Assembly (NCBI GenBank): GCA_016195805.1
Contig: JACPYT010000017.1
Span: 1-64,000 of the forward strand
Length of the DNA: 64,000 nucleotides
Direction of reading: 5' to 3'
Source: Hydrogenophilales bacterium
GTDB taxonomy: Bacteria; Pseudomonadota; Gammaproteobacteria; Burkholderiales; Thiobacillaceae
Below the pieces are notes generated by a model. That model did not search any database. It saw only the letters and a program-made list of their open reading frames with translations, and had not been told where the DNA came from. The position numbers and the translations under genes are program-made. Shown in pieces: positions 26,813 through 38,548 of the stretch. Positions within the stretch are counted from its first letter, which is position 1, and each line of letters starts with the position of its first letter.

Positions 26813-27470
26813 CAATCCCGATGATCTGAAGGTCGTGCTGGAAGCGGCGCTGCTGGCGGCGGTCGAGCCGCTGACATTGAATGATCTCAAGCGCATGTTC
26901 GAGCAGGATGCGTCCAATCAGAGCCTCGCCAGCGACGTGCTGCGCCGCGCGCTCGACGAATTGCGCGCGCAGTGGCACGGCCGCGGCGTGGAGCTGATCC
27001 AAGTGGCCGATGGCTGGCGCTTCCAGACGCGCGCCGAGATGCAGCCCTGGCTGTCGCGGCTGAAGAACGAGAAGCCGCCGCGCTATTCGCGCGCGGTGCT
27101 GGAAACGCTCGCCATCATCGCCTACCGCCAGCCGGTGACGCGCGGCGACATCGAGGACATCCGCGGTGTGTCGGTCAATCCCAATATCATCAAGACGCTG
27201 GAAGAGCGCGGCTGGATCGAGGCCATCGGCCATCGCGACGTGCCCGGCCGACCGGCGCTGTTCGGCACCACCGGACATTTTCTCAGCGACCTTGGGCTGC
27301 GCACGCTGTCCGAGCTGCCGCCGCTGGAAGAACTCGGGAATCTCGTCACCCCGGATGAAACGGCATTGATTCCTGAATTGCGCGAGGAATTGGCGGACAA
27401 TGACGTCCCCCAGACGTTTGGCGCGGTGATCGAAACCGCCCGCGTCGCTCCTGTTTCCGAGATTTCCTGA
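26793..27470 (+). CDS. scpB: Segregation and condensation protein B
   Basis: 225 residues. ScpB dimers bind the ScpA linker. Two winged-helix domains are recognisable: [22 protein letters not shown] and [29 protein letters not shown], then [28 protein letters not shown], the family hallmark. The start lies inside the end of scpA, typical for the pair. rluB follows after 2 bp. Confidence 0.95.
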   Translation: MNLQPSDNPDDLKVVLEAALLAAVEPLTLNDLKRMFEQDASNQSLASDVLRRALDELRAQWHGRGVELIQVADGWRFQTRAEMQPWLSRLKNEKPPRYSRAVLETLAIIAYRQPVTRGDIEDIRGVSVNPNIIKTLEERGWIEAIGHRDVPGRPALFGTTGHFLSDLGLRTLSELPPLEELGNLVTPDETALIPELREELADNDVPQTFGAVIETARVAPVSEIS

Positions 27471-27472
27471 AT

Positions 27473-28363
27473 ATGGCCCGCCCTGCATCCCCCATCCGCC
27501 GTTCGCCCACCGCTCCCATGGGGCGTGCAGCGAGCCGCCTGCAGCAGGCGATCGCGCCCGAAGCGCCGAGCGAGCGCCTGCAGAAGGCGCTGGCCTCGGC
27601 CGGCCTCGGCTCGCGTCGCGAAATGGAGGAATGGATCGCCGAGGGCCGCGTGCAGGTCAACGGCGAGACCGCCACCATCGGCAGCAAGGTCGGGCCGCGC
27701 GACATCGTCAAGGTCAGCGGCCGCCGCGTCTACCTGCGCTTCGACGAGAAGCGCACGCGCATCCTGATCTACCACAAGTCGGAAGGCGAGATCGTCACCC
27801 GCGACGATCCCAAGGGCCGCGCCACGGTATTTGATGCGCTGCCCAAGCTGCGCGGCGCCAAGTGGATTTCCATCGGCCGGCTGGACTACAACACCGACGG
27901 CCTGATGGTCTTCACGACCTCGGGCGAGCTCGCCAACCAGCTGATGCACCCGCGCTTCGAAGTCGAGCGCGAGTATGCAGTGCGGGTGCTGGGCGAATTG
28001 ACCGAGGACATGATTGCGCAGCTGCTGGCCGGGGTGGAGCTCGACGACGGGCCGGCGCAGCTGCAAAGCTGCTTCGCCGCCGGTGGCGAGGGCGCCAACA
28101 AATGGTATCGCGTGGTGATCAAGGAAGGCCGCAAGCGCGAGGTGCGCCGGCTGTTCGAGCACTTCGGCCTCACCGTGTCGCGGTTGACGCGCATCCGTTT
28201 CGGCCCGATCGCGCTGCCGCCGCAGCTGCGGCGCGGTCAGAAGATGGAACTCGACGACGACCTGGTCGCACGCGTGATGGAATGGGCCGGAATGGCGCCG
28301 AGCCCGCGCCGGCAGACGCGCGGGGTGCCGGACAAGCACACCCGCAAGCCGCGGATCCGCTAG
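27473..28363 (+). CDS. rluB: 23S rRNA pseudouridine synthase B
   Basis: 296 residues. RluB makes a single pseudouridine in helix 80 of 23S rRNA. An S4 RNA-binding domain (RLQKALASAGLGSRREMEEWI) precedes the RsuA-type catalytic domain with catalytic Asp in GRLDYNTDGL and the KRE(V)RRLFE motif. The order scpA-scpB-rluB is widely conserved. The C-terminal basic tail is unusually short compared with some RluB proteins. Confidence 0.94.
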   Translation: MARPASPIRRSPTAPMGRAASRLQQAIAPEAPSERLQKALASAGLGSRREMEEWIAEGRVQVNGETATIGSKVGPRDIVKVSGRRVYLRFDEKRTRILIYHKSEGEIVTRDDPKGRATVFDALPKLRGAKWISIGRLDYNTDGLMVFTTSGELANQLMHPRFEVEREYAVRVLGELTEDMIAQLLAGVELDDGPAQLQSCFAAGGEGANKWYRVVIKEGRKREVRRLFEHFGLTVSRLTRIRFGPIALPPQLRRGQKMELDDDLVARVMEWAGMAPSPRRQTRGVPDKHTRKPRIR

Positions 28364-28378
28364 CCGTATTTCCTGTCA

Positions 28379-28399
28379 CCGGGCGAACATTCCGCCCGG
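28379..28399. terminator. GC hairpin between convergent rluB and the TM-helix gene
   Basis: CCGGGCG (28379-28385) pairs with CGCCCGG (28393-28399), with a 7-base loop. No T-tract follows on either strand, so it may stabilise ends rather than terminate by itself. Confidence 0.4.
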
Positions 28400-28406
28400 C
28401 TCCGGC

Positions 28407-29072
28407 TCACTTCTCCGTCATCTTTTTGATCACGCCCGCCGCCCATTCGCGGCCGCCCAGGCCGAACGCCAGCGCAAAGGCCAGGCCGATGGCGCCGAAG
28501 CCGATCTGGAACGCCGCGGTGAGGAGGCTGGTGCCGATCTGGAGTTGTTCGAGCGCGACGAATACCACGAAGATGATCACCGCATATTCCGACAGCGTGC
28601 TGATGGTGAGCGCACCCTGCACGCCGATGTTGTTGAGATAGGCGAACACCATGCGGTTGATGAAACGCGCCACCAGCACGCCGAACACCAGCACCAGGAT
28701 GGCGACGATGATGTTGGGGATGTAGAGCACGATCTTGTTGAACAGGTCGGCCACCATGTGCAGGCCGAGGCTGTTGGCCACGGTGACGACGACAATAAGA
28801 ATGACGACCCAGTACGCCAGTTTGGCCAGCAGGCGCGACAGGCTCAGTTCGAGATTGCCGTGCTTGAGAAAGGCTTCGATGCCGGTTTTCTCGGCCAGAC
28901 TATCGAAATGCAGCACGTCGAGCAGCTTGGTGACGCCGGTACGCACGAGATTGGCGAGCAGCCAGCCGATGAAGAGCAGCAGCAGGGCTGCCAGCAACTG
29001 CGGGACATACGCTGCCAGCTGCGTCCAGAAAGACGTCAGGGACGCGACGAACACATCGAGTTGTTGCTGCAT
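28407..29072 (-). CDS. TM-helix / small mechanosensitive-channel-like membrane protein
   Basis: 221 residues from the ATG at 29072, chosen because AAGGAG lies 7 bases upstream; an ATG at 29087 would place the SD inside the gene. Five hydrophobic segments are seen (LLAALLLLFIGWLLANLV, WVVILIVVVTVANSL, IIVAILVLVFGVLVARF, YAVIIFVVFVALEQL, FGAIGLAFALAFGLGG). The last is a glycine/alanine-rich helix like the pore helix of MscS. There is no MscS beta domain, so it belongs with the 'conserved TM helix' proteins that may form or assist small channels. It is divergent from the hydrogenase operon. Confidence 0.85.
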   Translation of the reverse strand: MQQQLDVFVASLTSFWTQLAAYVPQLLAALLLLFIGWLLANLVRTGVTKLLDVLHFDSLAEKTGIEAFLKHGNLELSLSRLLAKLAYWVVILIVVVTVANSLGLHMVADLFNKIVLYIPNIIVAILVLVFGVLVARFINRMVFAYLNNIGVQGALTISTLSEYAVIIFVVFVALEQLQIGTSLLTAAFQIGFGAIGLAFALAFGLGGREWAAGVIKKMTEK

Positions 29073-29157
29073 GACACACTCCTTCATGACTGCGGAAATG
29101 GCGCATTATAACGAACGCTCCGTGACGGCCTTTCGAAGCACATGATGCTGTCGCGAC

Positions 29158-29197
29158 TGTATGCAAACCCTGTCCTGCATGCGATTTTATGCATACA
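29158..29197. promoter_or_regulatory. Inverted repeat in the hydrogenase promoter region
   Basis: TGTATGCA (29158-29165) and TGCATACA (29190-29197) are exact inverse copies 24 bp apart, with a further TGCATGC between them. They lie 30-70 bp before the hydB-like start and on the edge of the divergent intergenic region, a good place for a regulator. The factor is unknown; it does not match FNR or NarL consensus. Confidence 0.5.
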
Positions 29198-29227
29198 CTG
29201 TGAAAAACCAAGCGGAGTCCCTGACCC

Positions 29228-30346
29228 ATGTTCTCCCGACCCGATCATGCCGGATTTCTGCCGCTCGCGCAGTTGCCTTCGCTGATTGCGGAGCTCATGG
29301 CGCTCGGTTATCAATGTCTGGGGCCGACGAGGGAGAACGGCGCCATTGTCATGCGCGAACTTGAGTCGCCGAATGACCTGCCGCGCGGCCTGCAGGCCGA
29401 GCAGGCCCCCGGGCGCTACCGGCTGACGTCCGATCCGCACAAGCGCTATTTCGCCTGGGCCAATGGACCGCAGGCGATCAAGCCGCAGACCTTTGCGCCG
29501 CAGGAATCGCTGTGGCGCGTCGAGCGCGACGCAGCGGGCCACCTGCAGTTCGCTGCCGTGCAGCCGGCGGTCACCAGGCAGGCCATCATCGGCGTGCGCG
29601 CCTGCGACCTCGCCGCGCTGGCGCTGCAGGATGCGCATTTCCTGCGCGAAGGCCGGCGCGACCCACAGTACGCGCAACGGCGCGACCAGCTGTTCCTGGT
29701 CGCGGTGCAATGCGCCGAACCGGCGGCCACGTGTTTTTGCGCCTCGACCGGAGACGGTCCGACGCCGACGGCGGGCTATGATCTCGCACTGGCGGAACTG
29801 GCGGACGGCTTCGTCACGGTGGCCGGCAGCGACAGGGGGGAAGCCGTGCTAAACGGGCTGAAGCTTGCGCCGGCGACAGCGCAGCAGATCGAGGCGGCCC
29901 GCCAGCAGGGACAGGCGGCCGCGGCCGCCCAGACACGCAGCCTCCCCGGGCGCCATTTGCGCGACAGCCTGATGAGCCGCCTGGAACATCCGCGCTGGGA
30001 CGCAGTGGCGGCGCGCTGCCTTGCCTGCGGCAATTGCACCGCGGTGTGCCCCACCTGTTTCTGCCATGCCGAGGCCGATATCCCCGCGCTCGATGGTGGG
30101 CGCAGCGAGCATGTGCGGAGTTGGGATTCCTGCTTCGGCGAGGCGCATGGACACCTGCACGGTTTCAACGTGCGGGCCGACATCCGCAGCCGCTATCGCC
30201 AATGGTTGACCCACAAGCTGGCGACCTGGCACGACCAGTTCGGCCGCAGCGGCTGTGTCGGCTGCGGCCGCTGCATCGCCTGGTGCCCGGTCGGGATCGA
30301 TCTGACTGAGGAAGTCGCCGTACTGACGGAAGGCGGGCAGCCTTGA
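29228..30346 (+). CDS. hydB: Group 3b-type NiFe hydrogenase beta subunit (4Fe-4S protein)
   Basis: 372 residues. This subunit relays electrons between the hydrogenase heterodimer and the NAD(P)-linked flavin subunit. There are two ferredoxin-type clusters: CLACGNCTAVCPTCFC (about residue 265) and CVGCGRCIAWCP (about residue 344). The N-terminal half is the HydB/AsrA-like region (GVRACDLAALALQD). Four overlapping genes follow (ATGA or TGATG junctions), so the operon is hydBGDA plus an endopeptidase. Confidence 0.9.
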   Translation: MFSRPDHAGFLPLAQLPSLIAELMALGYQCLGPTRENGAIVMRELESPNDLPRGLQAEQAPGRYRLTSDPHKRYFAWANGPQAIKPQTFAPQESLWRVERDAAGHLQFAAVQPAVTRQAIIGVRACDLAALALQDAHFLREGRRDPQYAQRRDQLFLVAVQCAEPAATCFCASTGDGPTPTAGYDLALAELADGFVTVAGSDRGEAVLNGLKLAPATAQQIEAARQQGQAAAAAQTRSLPGRHLRDSLMSRLEHPRWDAVAARCLACGNCTAVCPTCFCHAEADIPALDGGRSEHVRSWDSCFGEAHGHLHGFNVRADIRSRYRQWLTHKLATWHDQFGRSGCVGCGRCIAWCPVGIDLTEEVAVLTEGGQP

Positions 30347-31191
30347 ACGCGCCGCCCAGCCTCGACGCAGGCCCCCCGCACGCCGCCACTGTGGTGTCGC
30401 GCACCCAGGAGTCGCCCTCCATCTTCACCCTGCAGCTGCGCCTCGACGACGCGGCGGCGCAGGCGGCCTACCGCTTCGCTCCCGGCCAGTTCAACATGCT
30501 GTATCTCTACGGCGTCGGCGAGGTGCCGATTTCCATCATGTCGGACCCGGAAGAGCGCGACGTCATCGGCCACGCCATCCGGGCGCAGGGGCGCGTGACC
30601 CAGGGCCTGTCGCGGCTGCAGCCGGGCGACAAGGTGGGGATACGCGGGCCGTTCGGGCGCGGCTGGCCGCTGCAGGAAGTGAGCGGATGCGATGTCGTGC
30701 TGGTGACCGGCGGGCTCGGCTGCGCACCGGTGGTATCGGTCATCCATTATGTGCTGCGGCGGCGCGAGCGCTTCGGCAAACTGGTCATCGTGCAGGGCGT
30801 GAAGCACGCCGAGGATCTGATCTGGCGCGAGCAGTACGAGCGCTGGGCGAAACTGCCGGACACCCAGGTGCTGGTGGCGGCGAGCGAGGGCGCAGCGTTC
30901 TGGCCCTGGCATGTCGGCCGCGTGACCGAGCTCTTCGCGCTCGCCAACTACAACCCGGAATGCGCCGTGGCGATGATGTGCGGGCCGGAAGGCATGATGC
31001 GCAGCGCCGCAGACAGCCTGCTGGCACGCGGCCTGCCCGAATCCCGCCTGTACCTCAGCATGGAGCGCAACATGCAGTGCGCGGTGGGGCGCTGCGGCCA
31101 CTGTCAGGTGGGCGGCGCCTTTGTCTGCCGCGACGGCCCGGTGTTCAACTGGGGCGGGGTCAAGGCCTTGCTCGCGCACAAAGGGTTCTGA
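30343..31191 (+). CDS. hydG: Hydrogenase gamma subunit, FAD/NAD(P)-binding
   Basis: 282 residues. FNR-like oxidoreductase: FAD-binding barrel (FAPGQFNMLYL, PISIMSDPEE), nucleotide-binding site (GCDVVLVTGGLGCAPV), NAD(P) region (AVAMMCGPEGMM) and a C-terminal [2Fe-2S] motif with cysteines in MQCAVGRCGHCQVGGAFVCRDG. It exchanges electrons with NAD(P)H. Stop overlaps the next start. Confidence 0.92.
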   Translation: MNAPPSLDAGPPHAATVVSRTQESPSIFTLQLRLDDAAAQAAYRFAPGQFNMLYLYGVGEVPISIMSDPEERDVIGHAIRAQGRVTQGLSRLQPGDKVGIRGPFGRGWPLQEVSGCDVVLVTGGLGCAPVVSVIHYVLRRRERFGKLVIVQGVKHAEDLIWREQYERWAKLPDTQVLVAASEGAAFWPWHVGRVTELFALANYNPECAVAMMCGPEGMMRSAADSLLARGLPESRLYLSMERNMQCAVGRCGHCQVGGAFVCRDGPVFNWGGVKALLAHKGF

Positions 31192-31988
31192 TGAACGCGC
31201 CCACAGCCTGCAAACCGCGCGTGGCGGTGCACAAATTCAGTTCCTGCGATGGCTGCCAGCTCGCCTTTCTCAACCTCGGCGAAGCTCTCCTCACGCTCGC
31301 CGAACGCGTCGACCTGGTGCACTTCGCCGAAGCCGGCCCGCTCGATCCGGATACCGACGCGGACGTCGCCTTCGTCGAGGGCAGCATATCGACGCCGGAT
31401 GATCTCGAACGCATCCGGCGCATCCGCAAACACAGCCGCATGCTGATCGCCATCGGTGCCTGCGCCACCTCGGGTGGCATCCAGGGCTTGCGCAACCAGG
31501 CCAACGGCGCGGAATGGGTGGCGCAGATCTACAGCCATCCCGAGGCGATCGCCAGCCTGGAACGCTCGACGCCGATTTCCAGCCACGTGAAAGTGGACTT
31601 CGAACTATGGGGCTGCCCGGTCAGCGGCCCGCAGATGCTGGCGGTGGTGAATGCCCTGCTGCTCGGCGTGGCGCCGCGCGACAACGCCGACAAGGTGTGT
31701 ACCGAATGCAAGCGCCAAGGCTACCCCTGCGTGATGGTGAGCCGCGGCATCGCTTGCATGGGGCCGGTGACGCGCGCGGGCTGCAATGCCTTGTGCCCCA
31801 GCCTCGGGCGCGACTGCTATGGCTGCTACGGGCCCGCGGAAAACGCCAACACCGATGCGCTGGCGGCACAGTTCGGCCATCTTGGGCTGACGCCCGCGGC
31901 CGTCGTGCGACGCTTCCAGTCGATCAACAGCCAGGCGCCGGTGTTTCTCGCGGCCGCCGATAAACTCAGGGCCGGCAGTCATGACTGA
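31191..31988 (+). CDS. hydD: NiFe hydrogenase small (delta) subunit
   Basis: 265 residues. The proximal cluster ligands begin in SSCDGCQLAFLN (residues 18-29) and continue with AIGACATSGG and WGCPVSGPQML. C-terminal cysteines (CTECKRQGYPC, CNALCPSLGRDCYGCYGPA) supply further Fe-S clusters. It contacts the large subunit and passes electrons to HydB. Overlaps both neighbours. Confidence 0.93.
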   Translation: MNAPTACKPRVAVHKFSSCDGCQLAFLNLGEALLTLAERVDLVHFAEAGPLDPDTDADVAFVEGSISTPDDLERIRRIRKHSRMLIAIGACATSGGIQGLRNQANGAEWVAQIYSHPEAIASLERSTPISSHVKVDFELWGCPVSGPQMLAVVNALLLGVAPRDNADKVCTECKRQGYPCVMVSRGIACMGPVTRAGCNALCPSLGRDCYGCYGPAENANTDALAAQFGHLGLTPAAVVRRFQSINSQAPVFLAAADKLRAGSHD

Positions 31989-33279
31989 ACGACGCAGCGT
32001 GGCGATTCATGTTCCGGTGCTCGCGCGGGTCGAAGGCGAGGGCGCGCTCGATTTGCGCATCGAGAACGGCGACATCGCCGAACTGCGCCTGCGCATCTTC
32101 GAGCCGCCGCGCTTCTTCGAGAAATTCCTCGAAGGCCGCCACTACACCGAGATCCCCGACATGGTGGCGCGCATCTGCGGCATCTGTCCGGTGGCGTATC
32201 AGGTCACCGCGGCGCAGTCGCTGGAAAAGCTGTTCGGCGTCGAGCTCGATCCGTGGGCGCAGGCGATGCGCAGGGTGTTCTACTGCGGCGAATGGATCCA
32301 GAGCCACAGCCTGCACATCCATCTGCTGGCGGCGCCCGACTTCTTCGGCTGCGGCAATGCCATCGAGCTGGCGCGCATCGCGCCGGACGAAGTCCGCCGC
32401 GGCCTGCGGATTCAGGCGCTGGGGAACGAACTGATGGACCTGTTCGGGGCACGCTCGGTGCATCCGGTCGGGGTGCGCATCGGCGGCTTCCATGGCGCCC
32501 CTTCGCTGGCGCGCATCCGGGACATGCAGGACAAACTGCGTGCTGCGCTGCCCGAGGCCGAGGCACTGATCCGCTGGGCAGCCCGCATTCAGATGCCGCA
32601 GGATGATCAGGCCTTCGTGTCGGTCGCCATGCGCTCCCCGAATGCTTACGCCATCGAAACCGGCGACATCGCCGCCAGCGATGGCCTGCTGATCGGCGCC
32701 GACGCCTTCGACGGTCATTTCGCCGAGCGGCACGAGCCGCATTCCACCGCGTTGTTCAGCCATTATCGGGGCCAGCCCTACCTGGTCGGACCGCTGGCAC
32801 GCCTCAATCTCAACCACGACCGCCTGCCTGAACGCGTCAAGCGGCTGCTGGATGAAAGCGGCCTCGCGCTGCCCAGCCGCAACCTGTTCCACAGCCTGCT
32901 GGCGCGCGCGGTGGAAATCCTGCTGGCCCTGCACGAGGCCTTGCGCCTGCTCGACGACTACCGCATGCCGGATTCGCCCTGGGTGCCGGTCACGCCGCGC
33001 GCCGGCGTCGCGGTCGGCTGCACCGAAGCGCCGCGCGGCCTGCTGTGGCATCGCTACGAAATGGATGAGGACGGCCGCGTGATCAACGCGCGCATCGTGC
33101 CGCCGACCAGCCAGAATCAGGCGCGCATCGAGGAAGACCTGCGGCTGTCCTTGCTGAATTTCGGGCTGGCGCATCCGGACGATGCGCTGCGGCTGCATTG
33201 CGAAAAGGTCATCCGCAACTACGATCCCTGCATTTCCTGCGCCACGCATTTCCTGCGCCTGAACGTCGTGCGCGCATGA
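31981..33279 (+). CDS. hydA: NiFe hydrogenase large (alpha) subunit
   Basis: 432 residues. Nickel-site motifs: the L1 motif RICGICPVAY (residues about 62-71), where the last position is Tyr in place of the usual His, and the C-terminal DPCISCATHFLRL. Only nine residues follow the DPCxxCxxH histidine, the peptide normally removed on maturation. The protein fits group 3b (bidirectional, NAD(P)-linked, sulfhydrogenase-like). The hyp maturation genes are not in this window. It overlaps hydD and the endopeptidase. Confidence 0.93.
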   Translation: MTERRSVAIHVPVLARVEGEGALDLRIENGDIAELRLRIFEPPRFFEKFLEGRHYTEIPDMVARICGICPVAYQVTAAQSLEKLFGVELDPWAQAMRRVFYCGEWIQSHSLHIHLLAAPDFFGCGNAIELARIAPDEVRRGLRIQALGNELMDLFGARSVHPVGVRIGGFHGAPSLARIRDMQDKLRAALPEAEALIRWAARIQMPQDDQAFVSVAMRSPNAYAIETGDIAASDGLLIGADAFDGHFAERHEPHSTALFSHYRGQPYLVGPLARLNLNHDRLPERVKRLLDESGLALPSRNLFHSLLARAVEILLALHEALRLLDDYRMPDSPWVPVTPRAGVAVGCTEAPRGLLWHRYEMDEDGRVINARIVPPTSQNQARIEEDLRLSLLNFGLAHPDDALRLHCEKVIRNYDPCISCATHFLRLNVVRA

Positions 33280-33749
33280 GCCCGCTACGCATCCTCGGCA
33301 TCGGTTCGCCTTCCGGCGACGACCAGGCCGGCTGGCTGGTCGTCGATGCCTTGCTGACACTTGGTGTGCAAACCGGCGGCGGCTGTGTCATTGAAAAGCT
33401 GGACCGACCCGGCGCCAACCTGATCTCCTTGCTGGAAAACGCTTCCCGGGTCATCCTGATCGACGCCATGCAAGGCGACGGCCCGCCCGGCCGGATACGG
33501 CGGTTTGATCGGAAGGATTGGCCCAACTATAACCATGGCCTGTCCAGCCACGGCCTCGGCGTGCTGGATGCGCTATCGCTGGCACAGGGCCTGGCCAGCC
33601 TGCCGGCCCGACTGGATCTGTATGGAATCGAAATAGGTTCGGCCAGGCCGGGCGACGAACCGGGGCTTGAGATCCAGGTCGCAGCGCGACAGTTGGCCAG
33701 GGCTGTGGCTGCGGAACTGGATGCGCCCCTGTCGATTCGAGGGATTTAA
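33276..33749 (+). CDS. Hydrogenase maturation endopeptidase
   Basis: 157 residues, HyaD/HycI family. It trims the C-terminal peptide of the large subunit once nickel is inserted. Visible: GIGSPSGDDQAGW (variant of GNxLxxDDG with a nickel-sensing Asp), LIDAMQG and SSHGLGVLDALSLA. The ATGA overlap with hydA places it last in the operon. Confidence 0.9.
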   Translation: MSPLRILGIGSPSGDDQAGWLVVDALLTLGVQTGGGCVIEKLDRPGANLISLLENASRVILIDAMQGDGPPGRIRRFDRKDWPNYNHGLSSHGLGVLDALSLAQGLASLPARLDLYGIEIGSARPGDEPGLEIQVAARQLARAVAAELDAPLSIRGI

Positions 33750-33971
33750 CCCGGCATCCTGAATCCCCTTCCACCCAAACTTCCGAACAGGGTAGGGGAC
33801 CCGGTAGTCGAACGGGGGCTGCCCTTTGAAAATTGAAGGCCTTGAAAACTTCGAGGCAATTTCCTTGTCGCAGTGGGCAAACCGAAACAGACCGCTGCAA
33901 AGCATGCTGTGGAAAGCGCAGGACATCGTCGATGCGCGATCGCCAACGCCTGACCGATCGAAGGAGCTCTC

Positions 33972-36016
<2,045 letters not shown>

Positions 36017-36020
<4 letters not shown>

Positions 36021-37453
36021 TCGACGGCCGGCCAGCACAGCACGACCCGGGCGCTGGCGGATGGCGGCCCGTGTCATGGCTTGCCCTGCTTGCCTTGTCC
36101 GGTTGCGCAAGCTATCAGGCTCAGCCCATCGCGCCGGCAGCGCTGATGCAAACCTTCGAGGCGCGCACGCTGGACAATCCCGATCTGCAACGCTACGTGC
36201 GCGCACATCTCCAGGACGATACGGGCCAGCCGGGGCCGATCGCTTGGGACCTGGCGACGCTGACCCTGGCCGCGTTTTATTTCAGCCCTGAACTCGACGT
36301 CGCCCGGGCTAGGACAGGCACCCGTCAGGCCGTGATCGAGACGGCAGGACAGCGCCCCAATCCCGCCTTGCAGTTTCCGCTCGGCTACACCAGCAATGCC
36401 AAGGCCGGCGAATCCCCCTATACCTATGGCCTGGGCCTGGACATTCCGATCGAAACCGCCGGCAAGCGCGGCTATCGGGTGGCGCAGGCGCAGCAACGCT
36501 CGAATGCCGCGCGATTCGATATCGGCACCGTCGCCTGGAACGTGCGCAGCCGCCTGCGCAGCCATCTGCTCAATCTCTATGCCGCGACCCGTCGCGTTGA
36601 AATACTGCAGCAGCAAATCCAGGCACAACAACAGATCGTGGCGATGCTGGACAGACGGCTGACCCTCGGCGCGGTATCGGCGCCGGAAGCCAGTCAGGCG
36701 CGGATTGCGCTCGCCCGCAACCGGATCGACGCGGCACGTGCGCAACAACAGTGTCAGGACGAGCGCGCGCGCATTGCGGCGGTGATAGGCGTCCCGGTCG
36801 GCGCGCTGACCGACATCCGGATTGCTTTCGATGCATTCGAGCGGGTGTACCCCGACATCCCGGCCGACGACGTGCGGCGAGCGGCGATCCTCAACCGCCC
36901 GGATGTTTTGGCTGCGCTGGCGGAATACGAGGCCAGCCAGGCTGCGCTGCAACTGGAAATCGCCCGGCAGTATCCCGATATCCATCTCGGTCCGGGCTAT
37001 ACGTTCGATGCAGGGGCAAACAAATTCGTGTTGCCGCTTTCCGGAATCAGCCTGCCGCTCTTCAATCGAAACCAGGGACCGATCGCGGAAGCCCGCGCAC
37101 GCCGCACGGAAGCTGCCGCGCACGTCAACGCGGTGCAGGTGCAAGCCATCGAGGATACCGGGCGGGCGGTGCAGAATTACCGTGCCGCGCTCGACAGCCT
37201 GCATCTTGCCGAATCGCTGCTGGCTGCCCAGCAGCGTCAGGTGCAGGCGATGCAGGAAAACTTCAGCGCCGGCGAGACGGACAGGCTGACACTGACCCTC
37301 GCCGAGCAGGCCTTTTATGGCAATGCGCTCGCCCGCCAGGATGCGCTGGTGCAGGTGCAGCGCAATATCGGTCAACTGGAAGACGCGATGCAGCGGCCGC
37401 TATCGGCGACCGGCCTTCCCGCCATGTCCGGACGGGGGAGAAACCCGCAATGA
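36017..37453 (+). CDS. RND efflux outer membrane lipoprotein (TolC/CzcC-like)
   Basis: 478 residues from the ATG overlapping the tkt stop; a GTG at 36071 is another possible start closer to the signal sequence. The lipobox LSGC at about residue 30 predicts a lipoprotein. Two OEP repeats of long alternating helices follow ([32 protein letters not shown]; a second with [18 protein letters not shown]), as in CzcC/CusC. It forms the outer channel of the pump encoded by the next two genes. Coupled to the adaptor by ATGA. Confidence 0.88.
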
Positions 37454-38520
37454 GTTCACGGCCCGATGCTCGGCGCAGCGTTCTCGCGGTTCTGCTGGTC
37501 GGCATCGTTGCGATGGCCGTCTGGTTGTTTGTTTCAACAAAATTCAACGCCGGACCGGAGGGGGAAGCCGTCGCGCCGGCTGCGGCCACGCAAGCCGTGG
37601 CGATGGTGAACGGGGTGAGCGTGGTGATGCTCGACGCCGCCACCCAGACGCAAAGCGGCATTCGTACCGACCCCCTGTCGGCCGCGACCTATCGGGCAGA
37701 AACGACCGCCTACGCCACCGTGCTGGATTTGCAGCCGCTGATCGATCTGCGCACGCGCTACGCGTCGGCGCTGGCGGATGCCGAAGCAGCACGGGCAAGG
37801 ACCTCGGCTTCACGACAGGAGTATGCGCGCAGCCGCCTGCTGTATCGGGACAATCAAAACGTCGCCCTGAAAACGGTTCAGGCGGCGCAAGCGGCGTATC
37901 GTGCCGACCAGGCCAAGGCGCAGGTCGCCGCGCTGGACGTGCAGAACATCCAGGCTGCAGTGCGGCAGCAGTTCGGCGCGACGCTGGGACGCTGGGCGTT
38001 CGATTTCCATTCGCCCGAATTCGCGCGGCTTCTGAACCGGCAGGACGTGTTGCTGCGCGTGACCTTGCCGCTGGATGCCGACATGGCGGCGCCGGCGCAA
38101 ATCCGCGTCGGCGCTGACGACGGCCGGCGGCTGCCGGCCTATCTGGTTTCGCCCTCACCGCAAAGCGATCCCGCCGTTCAGGGCCGCGCGTTTATCTATC
38201 GCGCCGCAGCGCCGATCGCGAGCGGAACCCGTATCGCCGCCTATGTGCCCACCTCCAGCCAGGACGCGTCAGGGGTCCTTGTCCCCGCCCGCGCGATCGT
38301 CTGGTACGGCGGCCAGCCGTGGGCCTACAGGCAGATCGACGCCACGCATTTCGGCCGTTACCCCGTCGCGCAGCAGTTCCCCACGGAAGGCGGCTTTTTT
38401 GTGACGCAGGGATTCCAGCCCGGCCAGCGTGTCGTCGTCAGCGGCGCGCAGCTGCTGCTTTCCGAGGAGTTGCGGCCGCCGCCCGGAAGTTCGGGATGCA
38501 AGGATCCGGAATGCGACTGA
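37450..38520 (+). CDS. RND efflux periplasmic adaptor subunit (CzcB/CusB-like)
   Basis: 356 residues. One N-terminal membrane anchor (RRSVLAVLLVGIVAMAVWLFV), then a helical hairpin (RYASALADAEAARARTSASRQEYARSRLLYRDNQNVALKTV region, residues about 100-145) and a beta-barrel/membrane-proximal part (VLVPARAIVWYGGQPWAY, VVVSGAQLLLSEE). The lipoyl halves are reduced compared with CzcB. The end CKDPECD carries two cysteines that could touch a metal (inference). Overlaps the outer-membrane gene. Confidence 0.85.
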   Translation: MSSRPDARRSVLAVLLVGIVAMAVWLFVSTKFNAGPEGEAVAPAAATQAVAMVNGVSVVMLDAATQTQSGIRTDPLSAATYRAETTAYATVLDLQPLIDLRTRYASALADAEAARARTSASRQEYARSRLLYRDNQNVALKTVQAAQAAYRADQAKAQVAALDVQNIQAAVRQQFGATLGRWAFDFHSPEFARLLNRQDVLLRVTLPLDADMAAPAQIRVGADDGRRLPAYLVSPSPQSDPAVQGRAFIYRAAAPIASGTRIAAYVPTSSQDASGVLVPARAIVWYGGQPWAYRQIDATHFGRYPVAQQFPTEGGFFVTQGFQPGQRVVVSGAQLLLSEELRPPPGSSGCKDPECD

Positions 38521-38548
38521 ACGGGCAAACCCGCCCGGGCCTTGCAGC

